DNA from: Sipunculus nudus | Taxonomy: Eukaryota > Annelida > Sipuncula > Golfingiida > Sipunculidae | Direction of reading: 5' to 3' | NCBI GenBank assembly: GCA_026874595.1 | Contig: CM049310.1 | Coordinates: forward strand, 32,801,558-32,865,557 | DNA length: 64,000 nucleotides | Shown here: positions 9,221 through 22,420 of the stretch, in pieces | How the letters are laid out: the number at the start of each line of letters is the position of its first letter | How positions within the stretch are numbered: the stretch's first letter is position 1 | Position numbers and translations under genes: made by a program | The notes under the pieces: generated by a model | What the model saw: the letters and a program-made list of their open reading frames with translations, nothing else | The model's database searches: none | Told to the model about the DNA's origin: nothing

Positions 9221-12030
9221 AAGCAATACGCAAAATAAAAAAAACAGAAATACATATCCGTAGTTATTCTTTGTTAAGATCTGTGGTCTTGCAATGTCAG
9301 AACGCCATCGATAAACTGACCAATCATGAAAAAAGATAGGGGTGGGGTGTCTGTCATTAACATTGTGCGAAAAATATTTTGACGAATTGTGTTGCTCTTT
9401 CTTTGGAAAATATCAAGAATTTCCATTCTTGAACCCTTGAATTTCCCGAAATTCCAGAATATTCAAACAGCCTGAAACAACCTGAAACGCCCTTTTTCCA
9501 CGTTACTTCATACAATAACATCAGTCTTGTTAAAATACAGACGTTTACACTATCGTGTGTATAATGGGTACTACCTATAAATGCCTGTGTCTTTTGATTA
9601 ACCAATATGACCTGCGTGATCTTTTACGTAACGTGAATAAAAACAATAAACACCCAGGCCTATGTGAGAATAATTTAACTTTAAAATATAATTCTATTAT
9701 AACTGTCCGGCGGGATGAATCCCCCTGGCCGCTTAGCCAATGTTCAATATACGTATCAAGTATCAGTTTTAACTTTTAGAGTTCAAAACTTTAATTAAAG
9801 ATATATTTTCCTGTACTGTTAATTCTGTTATTAACAGTTTAATTATCGACTACCTAAAGACAATTGTTGTATAGTGTGACAAATCATTTGAAATTAAATT
9901 ATAATATATATTTAAATTATTTCATTACTTGAAATTTATTTAAATACTTTATTGAAGTGAAAATATTAAACGTGCCCTGCCTACATATATAGGCTTAACT
10001 CATGAATTACGCTTTTTTAGTAAAGACCAAAGTGCCTTGCATGCAGCAGTACCATGCATATCTCAATAGCTCTATTAGGTGTACCTGCTGTCATATGCGT
10101 TAACAAGAGGTTGAATTATACATGTGACAAGGTATTTGTATACGTTGAGAATGGAATAACACTCACCAAATAAAGTTTTTTCCCAAGCTGAGTATAAAGT
10201 AATCATGCATTGTGTTTTACATGAATGTTGAAAGTTTAATTTCACACATTATATGTGTATCCTGCAGTGTAATCTGTTTATAGTTACAATTTATTCGTTT
10301 TATTCCTTTCTGTTCACTTCATGATGAAATATAGCCCTGTCAGGGCTTTAGTATTTGCGTTTACAAATAAATTGCTAAAAAAAAAGTGATTCCATGTTCC
10401 ATGTACCGATAGACTTAACTCAGTGCCAGCTCTTATCACTAAGGTGGCAAATTAGTTATATGAGTTGCCGCAAGATGGCGGTACCGATACTAAATGCGAC
10501 ACAACGCGTTCGCGTGAACGTTTGATTTCTCTGTCAGAAGAAACAATTAAGTGAGAACTATTTCATGGACTAGGCCAGTCTAGATGAAATATAATTGTTT
10601 GAGCTTCGAGCGATCTTTTGATTTACATTAGCAAAGAGATGTCGATCTGCTCTTTAATATTTGGCGGAAGAATTCCCTGCCAGTGAATCCATATAATGAG
10701 GCTAGGTACGCCGCTGTTTACAGTGGGTCTTCACATCAGGTTCATCAGGATTTGCCAGTATTTGCAGAATAACTACGAAAATTTAAGATATGTTGCACTG
10801 TGTGTGTTTTTCTGTTTATAATAACCTTAATCGTAATACATTTCGACGTCGGGAATAAATGTATTACAAGTGTGCATGAAATGGAGGAAAATTTTACCTC
10901 TTTTCACTTATACTTTAAATACAGTCAGTGGTTTATAAATATTTGAATATTTCCACAGATTTGATCTTGAGAATATTTTTCAAATTTGTCAAATAACCTG
11001 GCTTAAAAATTGGGGGGAATATGCAGTACTTCGAAAGACTATAAGTTATCGCTTTCACAAGAAATCCTTACAATGACGATGACACCGACAAACGACGTTA
11101 CTAAAAATACCATGTCTCCCCATAAATAACCTTTTTCCGGTACAACAGCGACACTGGGTGTTCGGTTCCCTCACGTCGACATAGGAAGATCACATTTTAT
11201 TCACTCTCTTAACAATTGTGTTAAAAATCATGCTCTTTGTTTAACAGAGCGATTTTTAAGTTCCTGACTAGTATTTTTTTAATTCAGACAAAAAAAATAT
11301 TACATAGAATCGACCGAACCGGTTCATTTAAAGGACGCAGAACGAAGCTAACCTGAACACGGCGTGCGTGCCCGTGGTGCATAAGGCCGATTGAGGACCT
11401 ACCTTCGGTCTTGATTTTTAAGGGAGTCATGCTGATGCTGATACTCCAATTAAGGGTAGTCCACGTTTTGCCGGTAACCGTTACTTTTCCGCCTTTAATG
11501 ATTAATTTTGCAAATATATTTACACCTTTGCTAGGAAGTTTTCTTTTTTAGTCGCCGTGGGATGGTTTATCTGCCAGCAATTTCACTTAAAGAGTTTTAA
11601 TGGATTTTTTCGAGGGTTAATTGTTGTGACACGAGTTACACTAAAAGAACAATCCTTTATTTCAAAGATAAAATGAATCACCAGAATATGTTTTTTTTTT
11701 TTTGGTTTTTTTTTTTTTGTTTTTTACGAAATAGGGCAATTTCTTTGCCCTATCAGAAGGCGAAAACCAATCATCCAATAGTATTCGGCGAAATTAAGTG
11801 TAAATTTTCTAAGAGGGTGTATGTTCTCCCGTCTGCATGCACAGTTGGGACATAACGAAGCCGCCTTTATTCTGACGTACAGCGAGGACCTGTGAACCGT
11901 TACATATATTTCTCTCAGTTTCCATTAATATAACTTTTTTCAGGATCCTGTTGATATTCTTGATCCAGTGATCCTGAGTGTTAGCGGAGGTCTGCGGTCA
12001 CTGCGTGCTTTCTATTGATCGACATTTCAA
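9221..12030. other. Intergenic, no gene recognised
   Basis: Unique AT-rich DNA between the FReD and lipocalin genes. Open frames are short and lack recognisable domains. A possible retroposon end lies at 10300-10390, and T runs lie at 11688-11720. Confidence 0.4.
10300..10390 (+). mobile_element. Possible LINE/SINE 3' tail
   Basis: AGCCCTGTCAGGGCTTTAGT followed by TTACAAATAAATTGCT and a run of nine A. A hairpin-like CCCTGTCAGGG and an oligo(A) end suggest a retroposed 3' end. No coding part is visible. Confidence 0.35.
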
Positions 12031-12035
12031 CAAAC

Positions 12036-14427
12036 ATGAGGCATTTTCTCGGACTGGTGCTTTGTGTGCTAGTACAGCTGGCTGGAACCTCTACTGGGGA
12101 TGACCAAAGTCTTGCATTAATTTTTTAATTAGTATTTAGGTCTGTGGTATGAGACACACTGGTACCCAGGCATCAAATGAAATTCTTACTGATATGAATT
12201 ATGACTACTCCTATTTCTATTACAAGAAGCCAGGAGACGACGCAACCTATACTGTGAGAAAAACTACAGGTCAAGCCAGCGTATTCCAAATCTCATTATT
12301 TTATCATATAACATAATTGCCTATGAAAAAAATATTAATATAGATTTTACATAAAATAAGCCCAATTCCTGGAGGAAAACATTTTTTCTATCTATTTTTC
12401 CACTAGAAACATGAGGTTGTGTGATTTGTTCAAAAACGATTGGCACATCTATGAGCACTGTCAACTCGGCAGTGACGTCACACACTGAGAAATCCCCTGT
12501 GACTAAAAATTCTAGATCTCAGTAAAAGCACAGTATTTCTGCTTCTGTCAGTCCCAAATTTTCAGCAGAGAATAAAAACAACATGCATTACTAGATCTGA
12601 GTTGTTGATAAAATTCAGTCCATGGTGTCACATGTGAACCAGCCAATCAAATCATGACAAAGTCTTGGATCTGGATGAAATCCTCCCATCACACAACAAA
12701 CGCACATGTAATAGGTTTACGTACTTGACCTACAGGTGTGTTCATATACATGTAGATCATCCTCCACTTACTGCATTTACTCATGTATATCAGTCTCACC
12801 CGTACATCTTTAAACCTAACGCAGACTACCCTTACATTAAAAAAATCACATTTAAGATTTATTTTCATGTAAATTTACTTGCACCTGTACTTATCGAGTA
12901 TGTTCATTTTTTTAAAGCGTTAAAATACAACTCCATTCAGACTCTAGTTTCCTGTCATCTTTCCGTGCCCTTATCCAACCATGACCGCACAAAAATATCA
13001 TATTTGCCGCTATTTTGCAATTACACACTAAAACATGGATGCCGTATATCAAACTAAAGGTATTAAACCGTCATTAATTATAACAGTTCAAATATATGCT
13101 GGTATATCGACTGTAATCGCTCGTAATCTACGCCCATATAGACGACGCATTTTTGTAAGTTAGTATAGAGGATATATATAGTCTCATTTTGATTAACATA
13201 TATAGTCGCATGATAATTTTACAACAGATATATGGTTAAAAACATGTTAAATAGGTCCGGCCCGACAGGACAGTGTAAGATACTGCAGTTGAAGTATAAA
13301 CCAAGTTTAACCAACTACCACGCCTGGCAAATATATATACATGTTGAGCATCGACTTTCACAGACTCCATGTCACATTAACAAACAATCATATTATATAT
13401 AAACTCACAAAAGTAAAATAATCATACATAGCGTCGTTCTAGCAACAAAAGCCAAAATGTCCGGTAAGTTAACTAAAGTGGACCAAGGTTCTGCGACACT
13501 TTGATCGATGTATTCATATTCGCTTTAGACAGCTAGTTCGTTATTTTAACTTCATCTTTCACATTTCCGTATTTCATTAGTCCGCATGTAGGGTATAGTT
13601 TATAACTAGCAAAACTTAGCTCCCATTGGCGGGAACATTGTAGGTAGTGGTGAATAGGAAGGATTCAGAGAAAACATGCAACGTGACCACCGCGTGGGAA
13701 GTGTAAAATTGAAAATTAAGCTATTAATGAATTATTACTTAACGCTAATTTTTTGTTGTGAGAAGGAGGTTTCCATTTTAGGTTCATTGGTGCTCGATTC
13801 CAAAAAATTCAATAACCTCTTTTATCAACAGGTGACCCATTCTCCCATGCAAACAGATCATCAACGACACATGCGTAAATCCCGCCACAAGTATCTGGAG
13901 CAGACGACACATCTTGAGCGAAGAGCGCATGCGCTTTGCGGAGGATCAGTTCGCTAACTTTTGTGCTCCGATGCGCTACATTGATTTAACAAATTACGAA
14001 GGTTACTTCTTTTTTTTTCACAGGTGGCGGAGGAATTATGTATGTGTGGCCGTTAGTTGGTCTGCTTGTTTGAAGTTTTACTTAAACTGAACGGATTTGA
14101 TGTTCATCTTGAAGAGTTAGGGTAACAAGAAAGGACAGATTGGAACTCAGGGGATCATCTAGATTACCTTAATGTATTTTTTATTCATTCACTAAAGTAA
14201 AAAGGCAAACGTGTACATTTATGAACAAAATGTGCAATATCCACGTGTTACCTAATTGTTGCCGCCTTTGTTCTGTCGGTCAAAGCTGACCTCTGAGGCA
14301 ACGATCGACCTTTTTATTCGGGTATTATTTGTTTTTTTTCTTTAGGGTTTGTCATTTGCAAACAAATGTGTATCCATTCTGAAGTAATTTATATTTGTTT
14401 TAGTATGCAGAACACCCGGCAAATTTG
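12036..14427 (+). pseudogene. Lipocalin paralogue, decayed copy 1
   Basis: This matches the second lipocalin copy downstream, exon by exon. Exon 1 (12036 to about 12108) encodes a signal peptide, MRHFLGLVLCVLVQLAGTST. Exon 2 (12133-12269) begins YLGLWYETHWYPG, with the lipocalin GxWYE motif, and ends KKPGDDATYTVRKTT after a frameshift near 12175. Exon 3 (13255 to about 13330) encodes SGPTGQCKILQLKYKPSLT. Exon 4 (13832 to about 13960) keeps GDPF and TTHLERR but is broken. Exon 5 (14404-14427) is a 24-nt exon starting TATGCAG, flanked by TTTTAG and GTGAGG. Exons 1 and 2 are separated by only about 25-30 bp, too short for an intron. No counterpart of the hydrophobic last exon was found. I take it as a pseudogene. 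The AG and GT sites of exons 2 and 5 are still intact. Confidence 0.7.
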
Positions 14428-14429
14428 GT

Positions 14430-16250
14430 GAGGAATAAACTTTCACACTCAGTGTTTATATAATGTTAAAATTCCATGCGTATTCACATAGGGATAGGAA
14501 ATAATTTTATTAATTTAATTTGGATATTTACACACATCTCAAGAAACTCCAACATAAAATAGGAACCTGGATGATGATGATTATTAATGAAGAACAGCGG
14601 GTAATTTATGTATATTATTTATCTATGTTATTCCGATTTGAGTCCTGCCTGTGCATGTTGGCGTGTATATCCTGCGGGCACGATGCCTTACATATAGTGT
14701 ACTACAATACCTGCAAGAACATCAGGATATCGTATATATGCGGGAAAAACAACGAGAGTATAACCCCTAGATGGGATGTTATGACCTCTCCAAGCTGGTA
14801 TCTAAAACATATCTGTTTAATACCCTTGATTTTTGTGTGCAGTAAAGGGCAAATTTGCGAACTTGGAGCAAGATCATGAATTTAAATGCAAAATGCAAGA
14901 ATTTACATTTTAATCTTCAAAACAAACCAGTCCTATATACTCGAACTTCATACAAAGTTTTCAAGGTTTTGTCGTTTTGGGTCGAAATATATTTACTGGG
15001 CAAGACATATATGTTGTACTAAAACAAAACTTGCAGGCACCGAAAAGACGGTATGCTGTTGCTCTTGTAGTAAAGATCTAAATTATCTAAACCATCTGAA
15101 TGCAAAGTTATTGTTTGGATCGATAAACTGTTAGTCACAGGGGTCAGCTTATAACTTCCTAGGCTATAATGGTGCAAGCCTAGATTTATCCATATCGTGC
15201 TAACATCAGGGGATTGCTTATAATCTTACTAACAGATTATTGAATGAGTGATACATTCAGCTGTAATCAATTTAGTTATTTTGATATTATCTCTCTCTTT
15301 TATTTGTTAAGTGTCCCATTGTGTTTTTAAAAAACATGCGAACTAGCAATCTCCATATTGAGAAAGGTTCGATCTGACACATGGGGGGGGGGGGTCATGG
15401 TCGTTAATATACGATTCAGAAGGCAATGATATCGGACTGATATAGCTTGTTTAAGATGTGACGCATGCAATGGCTGCATGAATATACAAGTGAGGAAACA
15501 AACCAAAAGGATATATTTAATGTACAAACTGAAGTGTAAATGACATGGTATCTATGTACCTGAAGTAACCGCCGTCAGTCCCTAGCTGCTATACTGTTCA
15601 CATAACCCGTGATATACATGCTTGTATGTAAACAAACATGCAGGGAGATTTATCCACATTCTGAGTTATAACGGGATAAATTTCCCATGTGGTATATAGA
15701 TGTTCTTTGAAAGTATACAAACACAATTCACGGTTCTTCTGGTTCGTTTTAAGTCAACGTACTTCAGAGCCTTAAGACATTGTTAAAAATGACGAAAATT
15801 TAGGCCGAGATTAAAACTGTGGTCCTTGCGTGGGGAGGCATAGCAACTCGTCAGGGGCTCACAGTGCAGCTAGTCGTGAGCCACGGGGTCCCCAATCTAT
15901 AAACATTATAGTAATGTCTCTGGTTATAGATTGCGAAACAAGTTTGCTCCACGCCCCCACACAACATATAATTTTTGTGTCCCATTGATTAGGCCATTGT
16001 GCTCTCTGTAAAAATGAACAAATTACCTACATGCACGTTATGCCTCCAACAAAAAAGGATGATATTTTCAGCCGCTTCTGTTCGATCGATGGTTTGTTTA
16101 TCAGCTAACAAGATTATGTAAAACCTCTATACCAATTTCCCCAACACCTAATATAGACACCTCATGTTTGTGCAGATGCTTGGCAGAGGGAAGCGATCTG
16201 CTGAGTGTCATTCTAATGCTTTATGTTTATTATTCATACCAAAGCCCAAC
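14430..16250. other. Spacer between lipocalin copies, no gene recognised
   Basis: AT-rich, with a G run at 15384-15394. A 119-codon open frame at 14520-14879 shows no family resemblance and is judged to be chance. Confidence 0.4.
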
Positions 16251-16254
16251 AAAT

Positions 16255-17565
16255 ATGAGCCGTATACCCGGACTGCTGTGTGTGCTGATACAGCTGGCTA
16301 GGTCCCTGTCAGTCATCACCAAAGCTGCAGACTCGACCACATCCCATATGTGGATAACTTCCAAGTAGAAAAGGTGGGATTTCAGTTTTATTAAATACAA
16401 TGATAATGAATAGGATATACATTCCCAAACATCCATATAAGGAAGATAAAAAACGTATTGCTGGCAAGTAAAGTAACTTCCGTGGTATGGCCTTACTCTC
16501 GCTTTGTGACAGAACATGAGACTGCTGTGTGGGCAGTCGTATGTTCTGCCATCTGGCGGTAAATTATATAACTACATCACGATACTTCTATATCCAAACC
16601 AACTGCTGTATATTTTTCTTCACTGATCGAACTATTTCAAACAAATGCATAGAGACAGCATTTGTCCTCTGCCTGGTGAGAAAGTCCAATGTTTTATCAA
16701 ATAAACTTCCCTGCATATTTGTATTGGAAAAAGGTAAGTTTGTTTCCTATAGTACTTAGGACTGTGGTATGAGATCAGGTGGTACGCCGGCAAGAAATTG
16801 ACCCCTGCCGATATCAACTACTACTACACCCACTACTACCACTACAAAAAAACCGGGCGATGATGCTCTATACTGTGATAAAGACTACAGGTATGTCAGT
16901 ATGTACTGGCATAAATATTCCTGTCTCTTTCTCTGTAAATATATATATTTGATGAAGTTAAATGAAATAAACCTTTAAACAGTGAATTGTCTATAATAAT
17001 TACACATTTCTAACTAAACATTTGGCCACGAAATATTATACGGTGAACCGATGTAACTAGTTTTTTCACTAATTTGTCCTTTTACCAATAATTCTGTAAT
17101 TTACTGTTATTAAAAATGTATTTCTCCTATTACAGCAACAGCTTCAAATAATATTCTAATTAACATATGTTCAGCTATAAAGCTGCATATGTCCATATTA
17201 GTCACGTTATACTTGTAAAGATAACAAAGGCATCCAGAGCATAATCAGTAATTTACTAAGATGTCCAAGTTTAACAATTTCATCCCTTTGTTCCCAAAAT
17301 AGGATGTATTATAAGCTCTTGCTACATAATTTCACATAATACTTGCCATTACTTGGACATGTGATTGAAATTAAATGTTTCATAATCATTTATGACATAT
17401 AGTGTATATGTAAAATAATATACAAATATCTAGAGTGAAATAAGCTATATGTATTTATGAGTTTCAGCCGGTTTGGTTTACCATTTAAAAGAACCTGGTC
17501 GTTCATATATATACCTTGAGGGGTGTGACAAAAATATCTGACAACTTTGATTCCACTATATTGAT

Positions 17566-17601
<36 letters not shown>

Positions 17602-20600
17602 GCAAATTTATATGTAACTCTTAGTAGGTTTCAGTGCTTGCAGCATTTACAAGTATATAGTTTGACAAATTTCAATGATTACATTTAGCTGATTGGAAAC
17701 CTCGTGAAAATCCTCACCCGCATCGGCAATGATACGTTAATTGCCCACATACTTCCGGACTGTATACAACTGTTCTGTTTGGCTACAGACTTATCTTATC
17801 AGATTATAATGTGACCTGAGGTCAACATCTCGTTAACACAGGTCCAGGATGACTGGAAAGTGCCAGCTACTGAAGCTGAAGTATGTTCCCACCATGACCC
17901 CAGGCAGATATCTCTTAGACGGTGAGCAATATTGTAGTGTCAATATATTGTACGCTCCCGAGGCAGCGGAAATCTTACGCTTCTAAAGAAGCAACTGATT
18001 TTCACGCTGCCAGCTTTGACCGTTTATGATATATTTAGACACCAAATGGGTTCATTGTCCGCTGAACAAAACGTACGTATGATGTGACAAGCAGCCAACC
18101 AGATGCCAATAAACAAACACGCGACAGGCATCCTGGCTCCGCCCATAGCTGCGCTTCAAGCGCCGTTTGAAGACAAGTTTACGTTCGAATTTTAATTGTT
18201 CCCTCTGCATTCTCGCATCATCGACCGATTCGATTCTGACAGTATGACTGTGTTAGCGTAGCCATGTGTCTGGTGTCTGCAGAACTGAAACCAGCCAGCG
18301 AGGTGTGCACGCAGCCTTTGTTTTTACGTTTCGTTTGAATTACAGCTCACCGACCGGGCATCCTATGTGCCTAAGGCCCTAAGTAAACCACGTCTGCGGC
18401 AATTCTCTCTGAGCCTGTGGCCTGTTCATACGGTAACCGGGGCGATGAGCTGTCACTCAAAACGAAATGAGCATGATTGGCTCCGTGTATTCCTCGCTTG
18501 GCCGTGTCTTCCAGCACAAGGTCTCATCTGATTGGACAAAAATACAGTGCTCCCCTCTGGTGTAGCAATTCAGGATACGAGGTCATAACAAACAGCGCTT
18601 ACCATATAGGAAGTAGGCCTACAGTTAAAGCGCTGTGTAAAGAGCGTAATATATTGTGGTTGCCTCCATATTCGCGAGGTTAAATATCCGCGATTTTAGC
18701 ACCTTCAATCTATCAATGTAAACTTAACAACTGCACGAGGAGCTTAGGGGACATCGAACAGATGAAAATTCTTCACGCAAAAGTGCCAGATACGTAAAAG
18801 ATTTGATATTATTTAATACATCAGTCTTTGAATTTAATTCACCTGTAATACGGGTTGCATTATATGTATGCTAATATTCCCGCTATATATGAGATGCCAT
18901 AGAAGCTAATAATAAATTACTGTTCACCTGTGCAGATTTTGCGTCTTATACACGGTTTTAGTTTCGCGAAATTTAAACCTGCGCGAACAAAAAGCCGAAC
19001 GCAGTATATAATGCAATACTTTTATGTATTACGGAAGTTCCGCACTGCGAATTTACCTTATTATACTCTATAACGGGTGTCTTATCACAACGAATATAAG
19101 TTGTTTCTTTTTTATATTCTTGAAATAATCTCGGTGTTATTTTACTTCTCAACAAATCATTTTCACCCTCAACATTTAGTAAATGCTTATAAAATACATG
19201 TATTCACAAAAGTAGATGAAACATATATACTAAATATACAAGAACACTAATATGAGATTCACCTGAGTTTCACGTGTTTCATTTTTCTTCTCAACAAATC
19301 GTTTTCACCCACAACCTACAGTAAATGTTTATAAAGTCTATATAAAAATCTATGAATTCACAATAGTGTATGAAACATTACGCTTAATATATAAGGACAC
19401 TAGTAAACCATTGTCGTAAAATAACACTTAATGTAACGTGTCTTGTATAAGTCATGATATTATGTATGTATATTTAGTCTATTTTGTAATAATATGTGAT
19501 ACCTATATTTAAGAAATATTTGTCTACTGATGGTGGACAGGGAAAGCAAACTAAAAGATAACGGAATTTATAAATGTGGTTATTATTCGTGTATAAATGA
19601 GCATTAGATGTTGATGTTTTTCTTAATTTAACAGGAAACCCGTTCTACATCGTTTCGACGGACTATGACAACTACTCCCTGGACCTGACATGCACGACCC
19701 ACGTGAACAGACGACAGATCCTGAGCGCTAAGTATTTGCGCCTTATTGGAAACAATTACGATCGCCCTAGTCTCTGCTACGTACGGATACATCAATACTA
19801 CCAATAACGATGGTAAAGTTTTAAACGTACGCATGCGCGTATATGTCTGCAAATTTGCTTAAACCCAATTTGTGATTATATGAAGTTTAACAAATCAGCT
19901 ATAGTAAAATGACAACATAGATTTTGGTGTCCCCCCCCCCCCCCCCCACCCCTTCCAGCAATCATGCACGCACACACGGCAATTATCGAATTATTTTACT
20001 AGGAATCTTTGTTTTCACACTGACCCTATGAGTTTCACGCATATATACGCAAATACGCATACACGCTCACGGACACATATATATCAGTGATTTTCACGCA
20101 CGTATATATAATAATTATGTGTAAACTCGCCCATGGGTTTCAGCTTGGAGTTATAATGATTGTAACTCCATGGTTTTAGCATTAGTTAAAGGAATTGTCC
20201 ACAGTTCAGATCTATCTATCTGTCACTCATTTTTGTAAGATTATAATTGATAAAAATACATTCAAAAGCTGCTTTTCAGAGGAAAATGTTAATATCAATG
20301 CATGCAAGGGGTACCTAGGAATAAGTCTTCATTAATGATTACGATAAGGCCACTTTTGGAACTCAGCGTCATCTAGTGTTAATTGATGAAACTAAAAATG
20401 CTTGCGTAAGCCATTCATACTGCATAATTCCTTTTATATCCTTAGACAATCGTGTAGATTGTAAAATATATAAAAGATTGTAAAATCTGATTCCAACTTT
20501 AGTTTATTGGAATTTTAAATTTTGCCAGGATAGTCGATTATCGTATTTGATTATGTCAAAGATGTTTTATTTATCTTTACAGTATGCAGGAAAACCGATA

Positions 20601-21302
20601 ATTCTGGTAAGTAACGATAGAAAAGTTTAACCATATTGAATCTGGGAGGCATAGATATATATCTAGGACGTCATTACATTAAACTAGATGTTTGCAGTCG
20701 CTCAGCGACTACTGCATGGAAGCCTCCCGTGCAACGACGCCCGCAAGAGTGGTATACATTTAGATAATCAGATCAATATTTAAAATAGACATCAGGGCAA
20801 ATCTGTCACCTGTGACTATTACTCTAACAAAATTCTCGTTTTGCAATATCATCAACCCCTATAAGCCTTCTCCGCCCTATCGATTAGAGGAATAAATGCA
20901 TCATAATTAATAGAGCAAATTATTTGGTTAAGGCACACTTCAATATAATTATATATTATACAAATTATCTTTTGAGAGCAGCTTAATTTTTGTTAGGAGA
21001 TCAAAATATGTTTTAAGTTTATCTATTTGTTCAATTCATCCATATTGTATGAAAGGCATCCTGATTGGAAGTCAGGTTTTGTTTTGTTTTTGTTTTGTTT
21101 TTTACTGTAATATAAAGTATATGATATTCTGATTTTTGTACTTTTGCATTCCTGATTTGTCAATTTTCTTATTGTTGACCCCTCCTTTACCGCAGGGTCG
21201 ATCCTCCTGGTTAAAATACTGGTTCCGGTTTGTGCCCTCGTTCTGATTGTGCATGATGTTGCTCGCCATATTGTTTGGTACATCAGGAAGAAGAGACGGT
21301 AA
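16255..21302 (+). CDS. Lipocalin with C-terminal hydrophobic tail (copy 2, frameshifted)
   Basis: Six exons: 16255-16373, 16753-16890, 17842-17921, 19635-19812, 20583-20606 (24 nt) and 21196-21302. Exon 1 encodes a signal peptide and, after a one-base loss near 16332, DHIPYVDNFQVEK. Exon 2 continues YLGLWYEIRWYAG, the lipocalin GxWYE motif, and reads into exon 3 only if one A of a seven-A run (16846-16852) is extra. Exon 3 gives MTGKCQLLKLKY. Exon 4 gives GNPFYIVSTDYDNYSLDLTC (motif TDY), then needs a one-base correction near 19748. Otherwise it stops at the TAA at 19804-19806. Exon 5 adds VCRKTDNS. Exon 6 adds ILLVKILVPVCALVLIV and ends in RKKRR before TAA. Lipocalins bind small hydrophobic ligands outside the cell. 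The tail suggests membrane anchoring. All splice phases agree once the three indels are allowed for. It is probably a recent pseudogene, unless these are sequence errors. Confidence 0.7.
17922..19634. other. Lipocalin copy 2 intron 3; MITE-like part inside
   Basis: A 1.7-kb intron. 18050-18600 is richer in G and C than its surroundings but encodes nothing I recognise. A TTCGCG-type inverted-repeat element follows at about 18655-18990. Confidence 0.4.
18655..18990. mobile_element. Possible MITE with TTCGCG inverted ends
   Basis: The left end has ATATTCGCGAGGTTAAATAT followed by CCGCGATTTT. The right end has TTTCGCGAAATTTAAACCTG followed by CGCGAAC, roughly the reverse complement. The same words recur at 23125-23160 and 23441-23500, so this is a dispersed family. 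No target duplication could be assigned. Confidence 0.45.
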
Positions 21303-22420
21303 AACCACATCAAATTAATTTTCGGCGGACACTGGGATATTTTTAAATATATACTGGTGGAGACTTATTACTTAAAATTTGCTTCAGTATCCGGTATTGG
21401 TGCTAATATATCCTTTGACAAAAAAAAATTGAATTGGGAGATGTAATCGGTAAATTGTCATAAAGTGCCCGTTTTCATCTGAGCTATAGTGATCACTCTT
21501 TGTCCGTCGTCTGTTAACCAGGCACAAATCGTAACCCCTGGACCTAGAATCTTGTAATTTGACATCCAGGGAGGTTCATGAACAATCTCCTTAGAAACCT
21601 AAAATAAGGTCTCTGTTACCCATATCCTTTGAGCTTAAAAAAAAATTGATAAAAAAAAGCTCCAGTATCTGAATAACTCCTGCATTGATCGTCATTTTTC
21701 TTTGCATCCTTATTAATTTGGTCATGGAATGTTTCATTTGTTCCTGCAGACTAGTGGCGCCACCGTAATTGTTTTCGAATTTTACGCATTTTTTCTCCAT
21801 TTTTGAGACCTTCAAAGATGTGGTCATCTGTTAACAGGGCACAAATCGTAACCATTGGCCCTAGAAACTTCGCACTTTACATCCAGGGAGGTCTATGAAA
21901 AATCTCCATGGTAACCTGCAATTAGGTCTCTGTTACCTATATTCTTCGAGCCATGGGGCTCAGTATTACCCCGTAGAATAATAAAAATGTAATACAAAAG
22001 CTCCAGTATCTGAAAAACTTATGCATTGATTGCCATGATTTTTTTTCGCATGCCTATTGATCATGGAATGTTTCATCAGTTCCTACAGACTGGTGGCGCC
22101 ACCTTGATTTTTTTTCGAATTTTTTTTCCAGACCTATATAGAGTTTACCTCTGTTTTTGAGACCTTCAAAGATGCGGTCGTCTATTAACAGGGCACAAGT
22201 TGTAACTAGTTCATCTAGAATCTTCTTACTTTACATCCAGGGAGGTCCATAAAAAATCTCCTTGGAACCCTGAAATTAGGTCTCTGTTATCCATATCCTC
22301 CAAGCTATGCTTCAGTTGAATGGGGGAACCACCTATAAATTTGGGCTTTCAAATGATAAAATTCCTTTTGTGAATGTCTTCCTAGTCCGCTGAGCGTAAA
22401 GACCACTGGGTCACTTGTTA
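20690..22420 (-). mobile_element. Element with ~330-bp tandem core (copy A)
   Basis: 21480-22330 holds about 2.6 tandem copies of a ~330-bp unit. Each copy has TTAACAGGGCACAAATCGTA, a CATCCAGGGAGGT stretch, TAGGTCTCTGTTACC, GCTCCAGTATCTGAA, GTGGCGCCACC and TTTGAGACCTTCAAAG. The end near 22330-22420 contains GTGAATGTCTTCCTAGTCCG and GACCACTGGGTCACTTG. The same elements occur in the opposite orientation at 52452-55060. A terminal sequence plus a tandem-repeat core recalls the non-autonomous Helitron-type elements of bivalves. That class assignment is inference. Confidence 0.65.

Noticed and set aside
13456-14060. ATGTCCG followed by GTAAGT at 13456, and an exon-like GTGGCGGAGGAATTATG at 14024
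   Set aside because: They could join into an 18-codon peptide, but this is inside the decayed lipocalin copy and there is no other support.
14520-14879. 119-codon plus-strand frame between lipocalin copies, tested as the missing last lipocalin exon
   Set aside because: No match to the hydrophobic exon of copy 2 and no splice sites.
16168-16368. 66-codon plus-strand frame as an independent small gene
   Set aside because: It contains the lipocalin signal peptide but stops because of a frameshift. It is part of lipocalin copy 2.
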